Shown one piece after another: positions 25,902-34,794 of a stretch of 64,000 nt of DNA. The stretch spans positions 62,001-126,000 of the forward strand of contig CAYXYB010000001.1 of assembly GCA_964469215.1 (NCBI GenBank), in the 5' to 3' direction. The position numbers and the translations under genes are program-made. This stretch comes from SKPS01 sp964469215 (GTDB lineage: Bacteria; Bacteroidota; Bacteroidia; Bacteroidales; SKPS01). Below the pieces are notes generated by a model. That model was not told the DNA's origin. It ran no database searches and worked only from the letters and a program-made list of their open reading frames with translations. Positions within the stretch are counted from its first letter, which is position 1. Every line of letters starts with the position of its first letter.

Positions 25902-28277
25902 ATGAAATTTACGGTGTATTTAAATAACCTGCCAAAGTTAATATTTCTGATAATTATCTCTTTTCTGATACAAAATATAATTGTAGCTCAGGATATTCCG
26001 ACCGGCAGCTGGCGTGATCACCTTCCATATAACCGGGGCATTTCTGTGGCCGCTACCGGTGAAGATGTTTACTGCGCAACTCTGAACAGCTTGTTTCAAC
26101 ACAATGTCCCATTGAATACAATTACTCCCATATCTAAAATTAATGGACTGTCTGATGTGGTTTTCAGTAAGCTTGCATACCATGCAGCCACAGGTACACT
26201 GATCATTGCTTACAATAATGCCAATGTTGACCTTATCAGAAACGGCAAGGTTCATAATCTGGCTGATATTAAAAGGCAAAATCTTCCAATAAACAAAACT
26301 ATCAACGACATAACACTTCATGGCAATGATGCCTGGCTTTCATGCGGATTTGGTATTGTGGTGGTCAATCTCCTTAAGATGGAATTCAAGGATACATATA
26401 TCATAGGAGATGAGGGCTCATACATCAACATTAATGATATTAAATTCAGTAAGGATACCGTATTTGCTGCAACTGACTCAGGTATTTACCGTGCTGCAAT
26501 GAATGATTACCTGCCCGATTTTACCAACTGGGTTAAGTGGACGGATATCCCCTATCCCTCCCATAAATATAATACAATAGCCTTTTTCAACGATATTCCA
26601 TTTCTGAATATGTCAGTGGAAGGTTTTAATAAGGATACACTTTTCTATTTAGAAGGAGGACTCTGGAAACATTATAACAAATACGATTATGCTACCTGCT
26701 ACCAGCTGGACGTTTTCTTCGATAAGCTTGTGATGACAAAATGGGATCATGTGACCGTTCTTGATAAAAACCTGGAAACCTACAGACATATTTTTAATTA
26801 TACTCTGGGATCTGAAAAATATCCGACAGTGATTCCTAAAGAAGCTGTTCTTGACGAAAAAGGATTTTTATGGATTGCTGACCAAAAGCAGGGATTGGTA
26901 TTTATTTATGACCAATGGAACTACCGTTTTGTTACCCCAAATGGCCCGGAAGGCACTGATGTGTTTCATATGGATATTGTAGATGACCAACTTTGGGTAG
27001 CAACAGGAGCCTATTCAAGCACATGGAGTATGACATTTAAAAGAGACGGGCTTTATCAATTTGATGGATTTACATGGAAATCAATAAATTATTCCTATTT
27101 TCCAATCCTTGACACCTTCTTTGATTATGTTTGTGTTACTGTTGATCCTTCTGATCCCTCGAAAGTTTATGCTGGAACCTGGGATAAAGGGATAATTTTC
27201 CTCAAGGACGGAAAGCCGGTTAAATTCTTCGACAATACCAATACCTCCTTAAGTATATTGGAAAACAGCACTTTGGGAATATACAAGGTAGCAATTGGGG
27301 GAATTACTTTCGATAATAACGGAAACATGTGGGTAACAAATGCAGGAGTTACCAAGTCTTTGTCAGTAATGCGGCCGGATGGATCCTGGAAATCTTTCAA
27401 CATAAGTAGTCCCACTGTGAAAATGTCTGACAAAGTTTCTGGAAAGGTCGTAATTGACCGATTAGGCCAGAAATGGATTTTACTTGGCAGAGGTGATGGT
27501 ATTCAGGTTTTTAATGATAATAACACAATTGATAATATTGCTGATGATAAAGCAACAAATATTAGTGGTGTAATTGGCAGGGGTGGGTTACCCAGTACCC
27601 TAGTAACTGATATAGCAATAGACCTTGAAGGCAGATTATGGATAGGTTCCGACAAAGGGATTGCGGTAATATACTCTCCCGAAAATGTATTCTCGGGATA
27701 TAATTATGACGCACAGCAAATTCTGGTTAACCAGGATGGTTTCAACCAGTATTTGCTCGAGAATGAAACCGTTACAGCAATTGCTGTTGATGGTGGTAAC
27801 CGGAAATGGATAGGAACAGAAAAGTCTGGTGTTTTCCTGCTGTCTGCTGATGGCACAAAAGAACTGGCCAGATTCCACACGGGTAACAGCCCCTTGTTAA
27901 GCGATGGCATAATGGATATTGTGATAAACCATAACAACGGGGAGGTGTTTTTTGCCACCGACAAAGGAATAATTTCTTATCGTGGCGATGCCACAATTGC
28001 GGGTGAATCTCATACTGATGTTAAGGTTTTTCCAAACCCTGTAAAACCTGACCATACCGGTGTTATTACAATTCAGGGGCTGGTAAGGGATGCTGATGTA
28101 AAAATAACAACCGTTAGTGGTGATGTGGTTTATTCAACCAGGGCAAACGGTGGAACTGCTGTCTGGAACGGTAAAGACCTGACAGGAAAGAGGGTGGGTA
28201 CCGGGGTATATCTTATTTTCTCATCCGATACCGAAGGGCGTGAGACAGCGGTATCGAAAGTATTGTTCATCCGCTGA
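25902..28277 (+). CDS. porZ: PorZ-like beta-propeller protein with C-terminal sorting domain (T9SS component)
   Basis: Start chosen at the ATG at 25902; the GTG at 25896 two codons upstream is the alternative. The protein has 791 residues. A hydrophobic signal sequence (about 10-30) is followed by the N-terminal propeller, with SWRDHLPYN and SKINGLSDVVFSK, characteristic of PorZ. Propeller blades continue to about residue 690, with recurring WIA/WIG/WVT motifs. A C-terminal T9SS-type sorting domain (FPNPVKPDHTG, ending VLFIR) closes it. PorZ is part of the attachment complex (PorU-PorV-PorQ-PorZ) at the cell surface, where it delivers anionic LPS for linkage to cargo. The gene is followed 12 bp later by recO, an arrangement also common in Bacteroidota. 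Confidence 0.85.
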   Translation: MKFTVYLNNLPKLIFLIIISFLIQNIIVAQDIPTGSWRDHLPYNRGISVAATGEDVYCATLNSLFQHNVPLNTITPISKINGLSDVVFSKLAYHAATGTLIIAYNNANVDLIRNGKVHNLADIKRQNLPINKTINDITLHGNDAWLSCGFGIVVVNLLKMEFKDTYIIGDEGSYININDIKFSKDTVFAATDSGIYRAAMNDYLPDFTNWVKWTDIPYPSHKYNTIAFFNDIPFLNMSVEGFNKDTLFYLEGGLWKHYNKYDYATCYQLDVFFDKLVMTKWDHVTVLDKNLETYRHIFNYTLGSEKYPTVIPKEAVLDEKGFLWIADQKQGLVFIYDQWNYRFVTPNGPEGTDVFHMDIVDDQLWVATGAYSSTWSMTFKRDGLYQFDGFTWKSINYSYFPILDTFFDYVCVTVDPSDPSKVYAGTWDKGIIFLKDGKPVKFFDNTNTSLSILENSTLGIYKVAIGGITFDNNGNMWVTNAGVTKSLSVMRPDGSWKSFNISSPTVKMSDKVSGKVVIDRLGQKWILLGRGDGIQVFNDNNTIDNIADDKATNISGVIGRGGLPSTLVTDIAIDLEGRLWIGSDKGIAVIYSPENVFSGYNYDAQQILVNQDGFNQYLLENETVTAIAVDGGNRKWIGTEKSGVFLLSADGTKELARFHTGNSPLLSDGIMDIVINHNNGEVFFATDKGIISYRGDATIAGESHTDVKVFPNPVKPDHTGVITIQGLVRDADVKITTVSGDVVYSTRANGGTAVWNGKDLTGKRVGTGVYLIFSSDTEGRETAVSKVLFIR

Positions 28278-28289
28278 TCAAAACAGGTT

Positions 28290-29009
28290 ATGGTTACAAA
28301 TACCGAAGGTATTGTCCTCAGAAACACCCGTTATGGTGACTCAGTAAATATTGTAACCCTTTATACTCAATCAGAAGGAATTTTAACATTCTCTGTGAGA
28401 AACAAAAATGCCAATACAGGCAACAAAGCTTTACTTTCACCTTTATCGGTTGTTAATATTGTTTCCGATATCAGAAAAAATCGTTCGATACATAACCCCA
28501 AAGAGATATCACTTTCAGTTCCGTATTGTACAATTCCGTACAATCCTTCAAAAGGGTGTGTGGTTATGTTCCTTAACGAGCTGCTTGTGAAGGTTCTAAA
28601 AGAAGAGGAACCTAATAATTTTTTGTACCGGTTTCTAAAAAATATGTTAATGGAACTTGATGTACAGGACCCGCTTCACCCTTCATTTCATCTCTCTGTA
28701 ATGCTGAAGCTCACATCCTATCTTGGTTTTTTTCCCGGAAATGCTACATGGGCACCCGGTTTTTGTTTCGACCTCAGGGAGGGTACATTTGTGAATTCCG
28801 TTAAAAACCATAACGATTATGCAGACCCGGAAATGAGCAGGGTAATCAACGATTTCATCTGCATTCCGTTTGATGAATATCAACAATACAGGTCAGACCG
28901 GATCCAGAGAGTGATGCTGCTTGATTTGCTGATAAAGTACTACCAGCTGCATGTTCCCGGTTTTGGCCACATGAAATCTGTTGATGTTCTGAGAGCTATT
29001 TATGAGTAA
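28290..29009 (+). CDS. recO: DNA repair protein RecO
   Basis: RecO acts in the RecF pathway, helping RecR displace SSB and load RecA on single-stranded gaps. At 239 residues it has the normal length. The N-terminal OB fold begins TEGIVLRNTRYGDSVNIVT, and the central helical zinc-finger region is present but lacks the full four-cysteine set, as in many Bacteroidota RecO. It lies 12 bp downstream of porZ and is probably cotranscribed with it. No recF or recR is in the window. Confidence 0.93.
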   Translation: MVTNTEGIVLRNTRYGDSVNIVTLYTQSEGILTFSVRNKNANTGNKALLSPLSVVNIVSDIRKNRSIHNPKEISLSVPYCTIPYNPSKGCVVMFLNELLVKVLKEEEPNNFLYRFLKNMLMELDVQDPLHPSFHLSVMLKLTSYLGFFPGNATWAPGFCFDLREGTFVNSVKNHNDYADPEMSRVINDFICIPFDEYQQYRSDRIQRVMLLDLLIKYYQLHVPGFGHMKSVDVLRAIYE

Positions 29010-29097
29010 TAGTGTAGTTGTTCTATAAATGGGTTGAATGTGTAAATACCATAAATTTCGTAGTTTAGCCGGCTAATCAATTTAAATAAGATCAGAT

Positions 29098-30600
29098 ATG
29101 AATGATAATCTGTTATTGACACCTAATCCATTGGTTCAGTTTCTCGGAAAACCCCAGAGTGATTTTACCCAGAGCGATTTAATAAAATACATTGAAGAGG
29201 AGGGTATTGAAATGATCAATCTACGGTATGTGGGAGGTGACGGACGGCTGAAAACCCTCAATTTTGTCATCAACAACCGTAGGCACCTCGAGGGAATTCT
29301 AAGCAACGGAGAACGGGTTGACGGATCAAGCCTTTTCAAACACATAAACACCGGAGCCAGCGATTTATACGTCGTTCCCCGTTACAGAACAGCCTTCCGT
29401 AACCCTTTTTCAGATATTCCGGCTCTGGATATCCTTTGCTCTTATTATGACAAGGATGGCAAACCCATGGAAAATTCACCTGAGTATATTTTGCACAAGG
29501 CTGCCAATGTTTTGAGGGAAAAAACAGGTTATGACTTTCATTGTATGGGTGAGTTGGAATATTATGTTATCAGCGGTAGGGATAATAGTTTTGAAGCGAC
29601 TGATCAACGGGGATACCATGAGTCGTTCCCTTTTAACAAATTCGAGGAGTTTCGTACTGAAGCTTTATATACAATAGCAAGTTGCGGAGGAAATATAAAA
29701 TATGCCCATTCAGAAGTGGGTAACTTTTCTCTGGGCGATAAACTCTATGAACAGAATGAAATAGAATTTTTACCGGTTACTGTCGAAGATGCTGCAGATC
29801 AGTTGATTATAGCAAAATGGATCTTGCGTACGATGGCCTATTATTATGATGTTGATCTTACTTTTGCACCAAAAATCACAGTCGGAAAAGCCGGCAGCGG
29901 TTTGCATATCCATACAAAACTTGTCAAAGATGGAAAAAATGCCATGGTTGAAAACGGTGTTCTGAGCAATGCTGCAAAAAAAGCAATTGCAGGATATATA
30001 GACCTGGCTCCAAGCCTTACCGCCTTTGGAAATACAAACCCCACATCCTACTTCAGGTTGGTACCGCATCAGGAGGCTCCTACCAATATTTGTTGGGGCG
30101 ACCGTAACCGCTCGGTTCTGATCAGGGTACCACTGGGATGGCAGACAAAAATTAACATGGCCGCGCATGCGAATCCACAGGATCCTGATATAACACTCGA
30201 TTTTTCTGAAAGGCAAACAGTTGAGTTCCGATGCCCGGATGGAAGTGCTGATTTGTACCTGCTTCTTGCAGGCCTTACGGTGGCAGCAAGACATGGCCTC
30301 GAAATGGAAAATGCGCTTGAACTGGCTTCGAAAACATACGTTGATGTGAATATCTTCCATGAGGAAAATAAGGAGTTGACTAAAAACCTTAAACAATTAC
30401 CGGTTTCCTGCTTCGAAAGTGCCGAACAACTAAAAAAACATGCTGATATTTATACCCGTTACGGTATTTTCTCGGAAACAATGATAAATGGTATTTGCAA
30501 TATGCTTAGAGGTTATGGCGACTGTAAACTGAGAGATGAGGTACGTAATAATGAAGCTATGCTCATGGAACTGGTGAACCGCTTTTATCACTGCGGTTAA
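29098..30600 (+). CDS. glnA: Glutamine synthetase
   Basis: A 500-residue type I-like glutamine synthetase that makes glutamine from glutamate, ammonia and ATP. The N-terminal beta-grasp domain (about 25-110) contains the DGSSLF motif. The catalytic domain shows ELEYYV, EVGNFSLGDKLYEQNEIEF, the GSGLHIHTKL metal/glutamate site, and NPTSYFRLVPHQEAPTNICW. The adenylylation loop NLYxLPP of enteric GSI is replaced here by a sequence without the target tyrosine, so GlnE-type control is not expected (inference). It is a single gene 88 bp after recO; a hypothetical -7 element in this gap is weak. Confidence 0.93.
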   Translation: MNDNLLLTPNPLVQFLGKPQSDFTQSDLIKYIEEEGIEMINLRYVGGDGRLKTLNFVINNRRHLEGILSNGERVDGSSLFKHINTGASDLYVVPRYRTAFRNPFSDIPALDILCSYYDKDGKPMENSPEYILHKAANVLREKTGYDFHCMGELEYYVISGRDNSFEATDQRGYHESFPFNKFEEFRTEALYTIASCGGNIKYAHSEVGNFSLGDKLYEQNEIEFLPVTVEDAADQLIIAKWILRTMAYYYDVDLTFAPKITVGKAGSGLHIHTKLVKDGKNAMVENGVLSNAAKKAIAGYIDLAPSLTAFGNTNPTSYFRLVPHQEAPTNICWGDRNRSVLIRVPLGWQTKINMAAHANPQDPDITLDFSERQTVEFRCPDGSADLYLLLAGLTVAARHGLEMENALELASKTYVDVNIFHEENKELTKNLKQLPVSCFESAEQLKKHADIYTRYGIFSETMINGICNMLRGYGDCKLRDEVRNNEAMLMELVNRFYHCG

Positions 30601-30673
30601 CTCAGTATGGTCTGTACTGCTGCCATTTCTATAAAAGCAATATTATACCGTTTAGAAATACAATAAGAAAAAT

Positions 30674-31765
30674 CTACACTTTATCACTGTAAGATATACG
30701 CTTTGGCCTGAAAACAGTGCGCTTTAACCAGAAGGGCAGTATCAGAGACCCCGCTATCAGATAGGGATAATAACTCATAAGGCGCCATAAAAGGGCTACC
30801 ATATCAGGAGATCCCTGGTGGATGAACTCACCTAGAAACTGCGGAAAAAAGTACTCTGCAGAGCCACTACTACCGGGTGTGGGACTGATGAGAAGAATTA
30901 CCCACATCACCATCTGGCGGGCATATAGAAGAAACTGGTCGCTAACCGGATTAAATCCCGTTATTAGGGCGTTGACAACAAAAAACCTGGAACTCCATGA
31001 CCAGAATGTTATTAACCACGCTTTAACCCAGAAGTGCCATGGTTTGTTTCGCATCTCTGCTGAAGTGAGGATAATATCATCACCGGTTTTTACCGCTGCC
31101 GGATGCCATCTTCTTAAAAGCCTGATGCTGAAAATCCCGGCTATGACCCTCTTGAAGCCTTTTGGTGAAATAAAAATCCCCGTAAGTATTGCAAGGGTTA
31201 AAAACGTTAGAAATCCGTAACCAATATAAAAGATACCACGGGTGCCAATGTTCCAGGGAAAATCTTCCAGTTGAATAAAGTGGTTTGAATACCTGGTTAT
31301 GAGCAGGATTATAGGTACCGTGATTATGTAAAACAACTCATCAAGCATCGCAGTTACCATAACTATCGAAGAGCTTCTTCCAAGCGAAAACCCTTCACGG
31401 TGCATGATGAAAAAGGCTATTGCGGTTCCCCCCACAACCGAAGGAGTAACTGAAGATGCAAATTCCCATAGCATGATAACCTCGAAACTTTCACGCCATG
31501 TGAGCTCATAGTTGGTAAGAAGACGTATCCTGAAAATGTAGGCAAGATCACGCATTGCCTGAAGAAACACTGCCAGAGAAAACCAGAACACAGCTTCCGA
31601 CGTCAGGTTGAAAATATCCATCCCCGACCTGACATCCCTGATGATTAGATAAACCGAAACAATCAGCCCGATAATCACCGGAAGAAGAATTCGTTTCAAA
31701 GTGAACCACTTAAGCACCTTCTGCCGGTCCGGAATATCTCCTGTATTACCTGTTTGAGTCATCAC
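30674..31765 (-). CDS. Flippase-like integral membrane protein (lysylphosphatidylglycerol synthase TM region, UPF0104)
   Basis: A 363-residue protein with seven or eight predicted membrane helices, beginning at about residue 30. It contains the family motifs WEFASSVTPSVVGGTAIAFF and PTPGSSGSAE, which resemble the transmembrane half of MprF. Only the membrane domain is present; the cytoplasmic aminoacyl-transferase domain of MprF is missing. Such stand-alone proteins are proposed lipid or polyprenol-linked flippases; the substrate is unknown here. It is a lone gene transcribed divergently from the NlpC/P60 lipoprotein. Confidence 0.88.
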   Translation of the reverse strand: MMTQTGNTGDIPDRQKVLKWFTLKRILLPVIIGLIVSVYLIIRDVRSGMDIFNLTSEAVFWFSLAVFLQAMRDLAYIFRIRLLTNYELTWRESFEVIMLWEFASSVTPSVVGGTAIAFFIMHREGFSLGRSSSIVMVTAMLDELFYIITVPIILLITRYSNHFIQLEDFPWNIGTRGIFYIGYGFLTFLTLAILTGIFISPKGFKRVIAGIFSIRLLRRWHPAAVKTGDDIILTSAEMRNKPWHFWVKAWLITFWSWSSRFFVVNALITGFNPVSDQFLLYARQMVMWVILLISPTPGSSGSAEYFFPQFLGEFIHQGSPDMVALLWRLMSYYPYLIAGSLILPFWLKRTVFRPKRISYSDKV

Positions 31766-32108
31766 GGTTAAATATCGGCAGCAAGTTAATGCTTTTCTGC
31801 GGATACCTGATGACGCCTGTAGTTATGTTGATCTTTTCTTTGAGATAAAAAGAGCCATTTAGGTTAAAAATTCAAGTTGAATGTATCAGTCATTATGAGC
31901 AATGAGAAAAACTGATCTTAAGTAATTTGTTAGATGGAAAGTGCGCCGAAAATATGATGGAGCAGATCGGGGGGAGCACCCCCCCCGATCTGCTCTGCCG
32001 GGAGAAAGAAAATTTTTCAAAATATATACACCTCCCGGCTTTTCAAAATTGTAGTTTTTATATTTCAATCACTTTAAAAATGGTACTTTTAACCTGAATT
32101 TTATAACC
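31766..32108. other. 343-bp divergent intergenic region carrying two strong hairpins
   Basis: Hairpin 1 has arms 31961-31974 (AGCAGATCGGGGGG) and 31981-31994, a perfect 14-bp stem with a 6-nt loop, extendable by one G-C and one G-U pair to 31959-31996. Hairpin 2 has arms 31997-32004 (GCCGGGAG) and 32032-32039 with a 27-nt AT-rich loop, followed by TTTT. They abut each other. Their location between divergent genes does not suit an ordinary terminator for either gene; an intergenic repeat, an attenuator or a small RNA are possible. No ORF there looks real. Confidence 0.7.
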
Positions 32109-32717
32109 ATGAAGAAGCATCATATTCTCGCTCTCATCATCATCACACAGGCAGCTACAGGATGCTCCCTGCTGAAACTGCACCCTGATCCTCCACCAGA
32201 AGATGAGATAACCATTTCATGGGAAGAGAGTAAAGATGAGCAGCTTGTTATTAAATATTCAACCACAAGGAAAAAAAAGGGCGATACACCCCCGGATAAG
32301 ACCAATACAACTTCTTCCGGGATGCTTTTCGATACTGTAAGTTCAAAACATATTGCTCTATTCCTGGAAATTGATTCATGGCTGGGAACACCTTATGGTT
32401 ATGGGCGAAGCGATAAAAATGGCGGTACCGACTGCAGCGGCCTCACCCTGGAGATATATAAAACCGTTTATGGCATTAATCTCAACAGAAGTTCTGAAGG
32501 ACAGGTTGCAAACACTGTAGAGATAAAAAAAGAACAGCTTGAAATTGGTGATCTGGTGTTTTTTGTAACCAAAGGTTCACGAATCAGCCACGTGGGAATT
32601 TATATCGGAAACAATAAATTTGTTCACTCTTCAACACAGAGAGGTGTTGTTATAAATGATCTTGATGAGAGATATTACAAGGAAAGGTATGTTCGAAGCG
32701 GAAGAATAATAAAATGA
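32109..32717 (+). CDS. NlpC/P60 (C40) family lipoprotein, cell wall endopeptidase
   Basis: A 202-residue protein whose N-terminus is a lipoprotein signal with the lipobox ATGC, cysteine at residue 19. A charged linker (about 25-75) precedes the NlpC/P60 domain. The catalytic cysteine is Cys109 in GGTDCSGLT, with His161 in SHVGIYIG and His173 in KFVHSS completing the triad. These enzymes cleave gamma-D-glutamyl-diamino acid bonds in peptidoglycan stem peptides. The protein should be anchored to a membrane facing the periplasm. It is separated from the downstream yicC by 16 bp and may be cotranscribed with it. Confidence 0.93.
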   Translation: MKKHHILALIIITQAATGCSLLKLHPDPPPEDEITISWEESKDEQLVIKYSTTRKKKGDTPPDKTNTTSSGMLFDTVSSKHIALFLEIDSWLGTPYGYGRSDKNGGTDCSGLTLEIYKTVYGINLNRSSEGQVANTVEIKKEQLEIGDLVFFVTKGSRISHVGIYIGNNKFVHSSTQRGVVINDLDERYYKERYVRSGRIIK

Positions 32718-32733
32718 CCTTAAAGCGAATATT

Positions 32734-33612
32734 ATGATATTATCAATGACGGGATACGGAAGGGCTGCAGGTGTTTTTAAAGAGCGGCAGATCTCTGTAG
32801 AGATTAAAACACTGAACTCAAAACAGCTCGACTTCTCATTCAGACAACCTGCTGTTTATGCAGAATTTGAACCAGAAATACGTAACCTTGTGAGCCAGTT
32901 TCTGGAAAGGGGAAAAGTTTATTGCAACATCCAGATTGACGAATGCGGACAGGAAACAGCTCCGGAAATAAATGCTGAGCTTGCCCATACCTGGCTCAGA
33001 CAGTTCAAAATCCTCGAAGAGAAACTAACACTGAATCCACAGGATGATTATCTTCCTTTACTTCTGAAAATGCCTGATGTTTTAAAACCAATGCCTCAGA
33101 ATACAGGTAGTGATGAGCACAGGGTTCTTCAGGAAACAGTTATTGCTGCTCTAGAACAGGTAATGATTTTCCGGCGTAAGGAGGGAGCTGAACTGGCAAA
33201 GGATATCTCCATGAGAATTTCTAAAATAGCATCAATGCTCGAAAAAATCATACCCCTGGAAGAGAGCAGGATTAGCCGGATAAGAGAAAGGATGATGAAG
33301 ACATTATCAGAAACTTCAGATTTCGATACAAAAACAGATATAAACAGATTTGAGCAGGAATTGATTTACTATATCGAGAAAATAGATATCACTGAAGAGA
33401 GGATCAGACTGGGAAACCATCTGAACTATTTCTTCAGCGTGATGGAAGAGCAACTGAATAATGGCAGAAAGCTTGGATTCATCGCCCAGGAGATAGGCAG
33501 GGAAATCAATACCCTTGGATCAAAAGCTTACGATTCAGATATCCAGAAAATAGTTGTTGATATGAAGGATGAATTGGAAAAAGTTAAGGAGCAGTTATTT
33601 AACGTTTTGTAA
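32734..33612 (+). CDS. yicC: YicC/YloC family endoribonuclease
   Basis: A 292-residue protein with the hallmark N-terminus MILSMTGYGRA and the C-terminal DUF1732 region (EERIRLGNHLNYFFSVME, ending EKVKEQLFNVL). The E. coli homologue YicC has been described as an RNase that affects small RNAs. It lies 9 bp upstream of gmk; the yicC-gmk pairing is widely conserved in bacteria and strengthens the assignment. Confidence 0.95.
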   Translation: MILSMTGYGRAAGVFKERQISVEIKTLNSKQLDFSFRQPAVYAEFEPEIRNLVSQFLERGKVYCNIQIDECGQETAPEINAELAHTWLRQFKILEEKLTLNPQDDYLPLLLKMPDVLKPMPQNTGSDEHRVLQETVIAALEQVMIFRRKEGAELAKDISMRISKIASMLEKIIPLEESRISRIRERMMKTLSETSDFDTKTDINRFEQELIYYIEKIDITEERIRLGNHLNYFFSVMEEQLNNGRKLGFIAQEIGREINTLGSKAYDSDIQKIVVDMKDELEKVKEQLFNVL

Positions 33613-33621
33613 TTACTAAGA

Positions 33622-34194
33622 ATGAATAACAGTGGAAGGTTGATAATATTGTCTGCACCCAGTGGTTCAGGTAAAACTACCCTGGCAAAGTCCCTTCTGA
33701 ACAGGGGATGGCCATTTAGCTTTTCGGTGTCTGCAACAACAAGGCAACCACGGGAAGGAGAAAAATATGGCAGGGAGTATTTTTTTATTTCAGAAGAGGA
33801 ATTTAAGAAACACATTGAATCGGGAGATTTTCTCGAATATGAGGAGGTATATCCGGGTATGTTTTACGGAACATTGAAAAAAGAGGTTGACAGGAGTCTG
33901 GATGCTGGCCGGAATGTGATTTTTGATATAGATGTGATTGGTGGCCTGAATATTAAAAGGATTTATGGTAACCGGGCATTGGCAATCTTCGTTATGCCCC
34001 CTGATTTGAATATGCTTGAACAACGACTCAGAGGAAGGAATTCCGAAACCCCTGAATCAATTGAAAAACGGCTTCAGAAAGCCCGATGGGAAATGTCATT
34101 TGCCGAAAAATTTGACATCATACTGGTTAACGATAAATTGGAAAAAGCGATAATGGAATTAACCGGACACGTTAAAACATTCATTGGGAAATGA
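33622..34194 (+). CDS. gmk: Guanylate kinase
   Basis: Gmk phosphorylates GMP to GDP with ATP. The protein is 190 residues long, the usual size. The P-loop APSGSGKTT is at residues 12-20, the GMP-binding region contains SATTRQPREGE and GREYFFISEEEF, and DIDVIGG follows. The stop codon overlaps the start of nadD by 4 bp (ATGA), so translation of the two is probably coupled. Confidence 0.97.
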   Translation: MNNSGRLIILSAPSGSGKTTLAKSLLNRGWPFSFSVSATTRQPREGEKYGREYFFISEEEFKKHIESGDFLEYEEVYPGMFYGTLKKEVDRSLDAGRNVIFDIDVIGGLNIKRIYGNRALAIFVMPPDLNMLEQRLRGRNSETPESIEKRLQKARWEMSFAEKFDIILVNDKLEKAIMELTGHVKTFIGK

Positions 34195-34778
34195 AAGAGC
34201 AGTTGAAAAAGGCAGGTTTATTTTTTGGTTCATTTAACCCGGTGCATGTAGGGCATTTGGCCATAGCAAATTACATGCTTTCATTTACGGAACTGGATGA
34301 GGTGTGGTTTGTCCTTTCTCCACAAAGCCCGCACAAGCGAAAAAAAGGTTTGCTTGATCCCTGGCTCAGGCTCGAAATGCTTCATCTTGCTGTTAACGAT
34401 TATCCCGGATTCAGGGTTACTGATATTGAACTGTTTCTGCCTCAACCTTCATACACTGTCGTTACCCTTGAACATTTAAGAGAGAAGCATCCTTGTCATT
34501 CCTTTTCATTGATAATGGGAAGCGATAATCTGGTTTCAATTGTAAAGTGGTTTAATTACAGAGTCATCGTTGATAATTATCCGATTTACGTGTATCCCAG
34601 GCCAGGTTACGAAGCGGTATCCACTCCCATGGGAGCAAAGGTTGTATACACCACAGCTCCTCTTATGGAGATATCCTCAAGTTTCATAAGAAAAGGTATT
34701 AAAGAGGGTAAGGAATTGAAGTTTTTTCTCCCCGAAAAAGTGTATGAATACATTGTCCGTGAGCAGATTTACCACTGA
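34191..34778 (+). CDS. nadD: Nicotinate-nucleotide adenylyltransferase
   Basis: NadD adenylates nicotinate mononucleotide to deamido-NAD. At 195 residues it is typical. The nucleotidyltransferase motif GSFNPVHVGH is at residues 13-22, and the C-terminal ISSSFIRKGIKEG corresponds to the SxTxxR motif. It overlaps gmk by 4 bp and converges on infB with a 16-bp gap, which leaves little room for a terminator. Confidence 0.95.
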   Translation: MKEQLKKAGLFFGSFNPVHVGHLAIANYMLSFTELDEVWFVLSPQSPHKRKKGLLDPWLRLEMLHLAVNDYPGFRVTDIELFLPQPSYTVVTLEHLREKHPCHSFSLIMGSDNLVSIVKWFNYRVIVDNYPIYVYPRPGYEAVSTPMGAKVVYTTAPLMEISSSFIRKGIKEGKELKFFLPEKVYEYIVREQIYH

Positions 34779-34794
34779 CAGGTACAACCAATTG

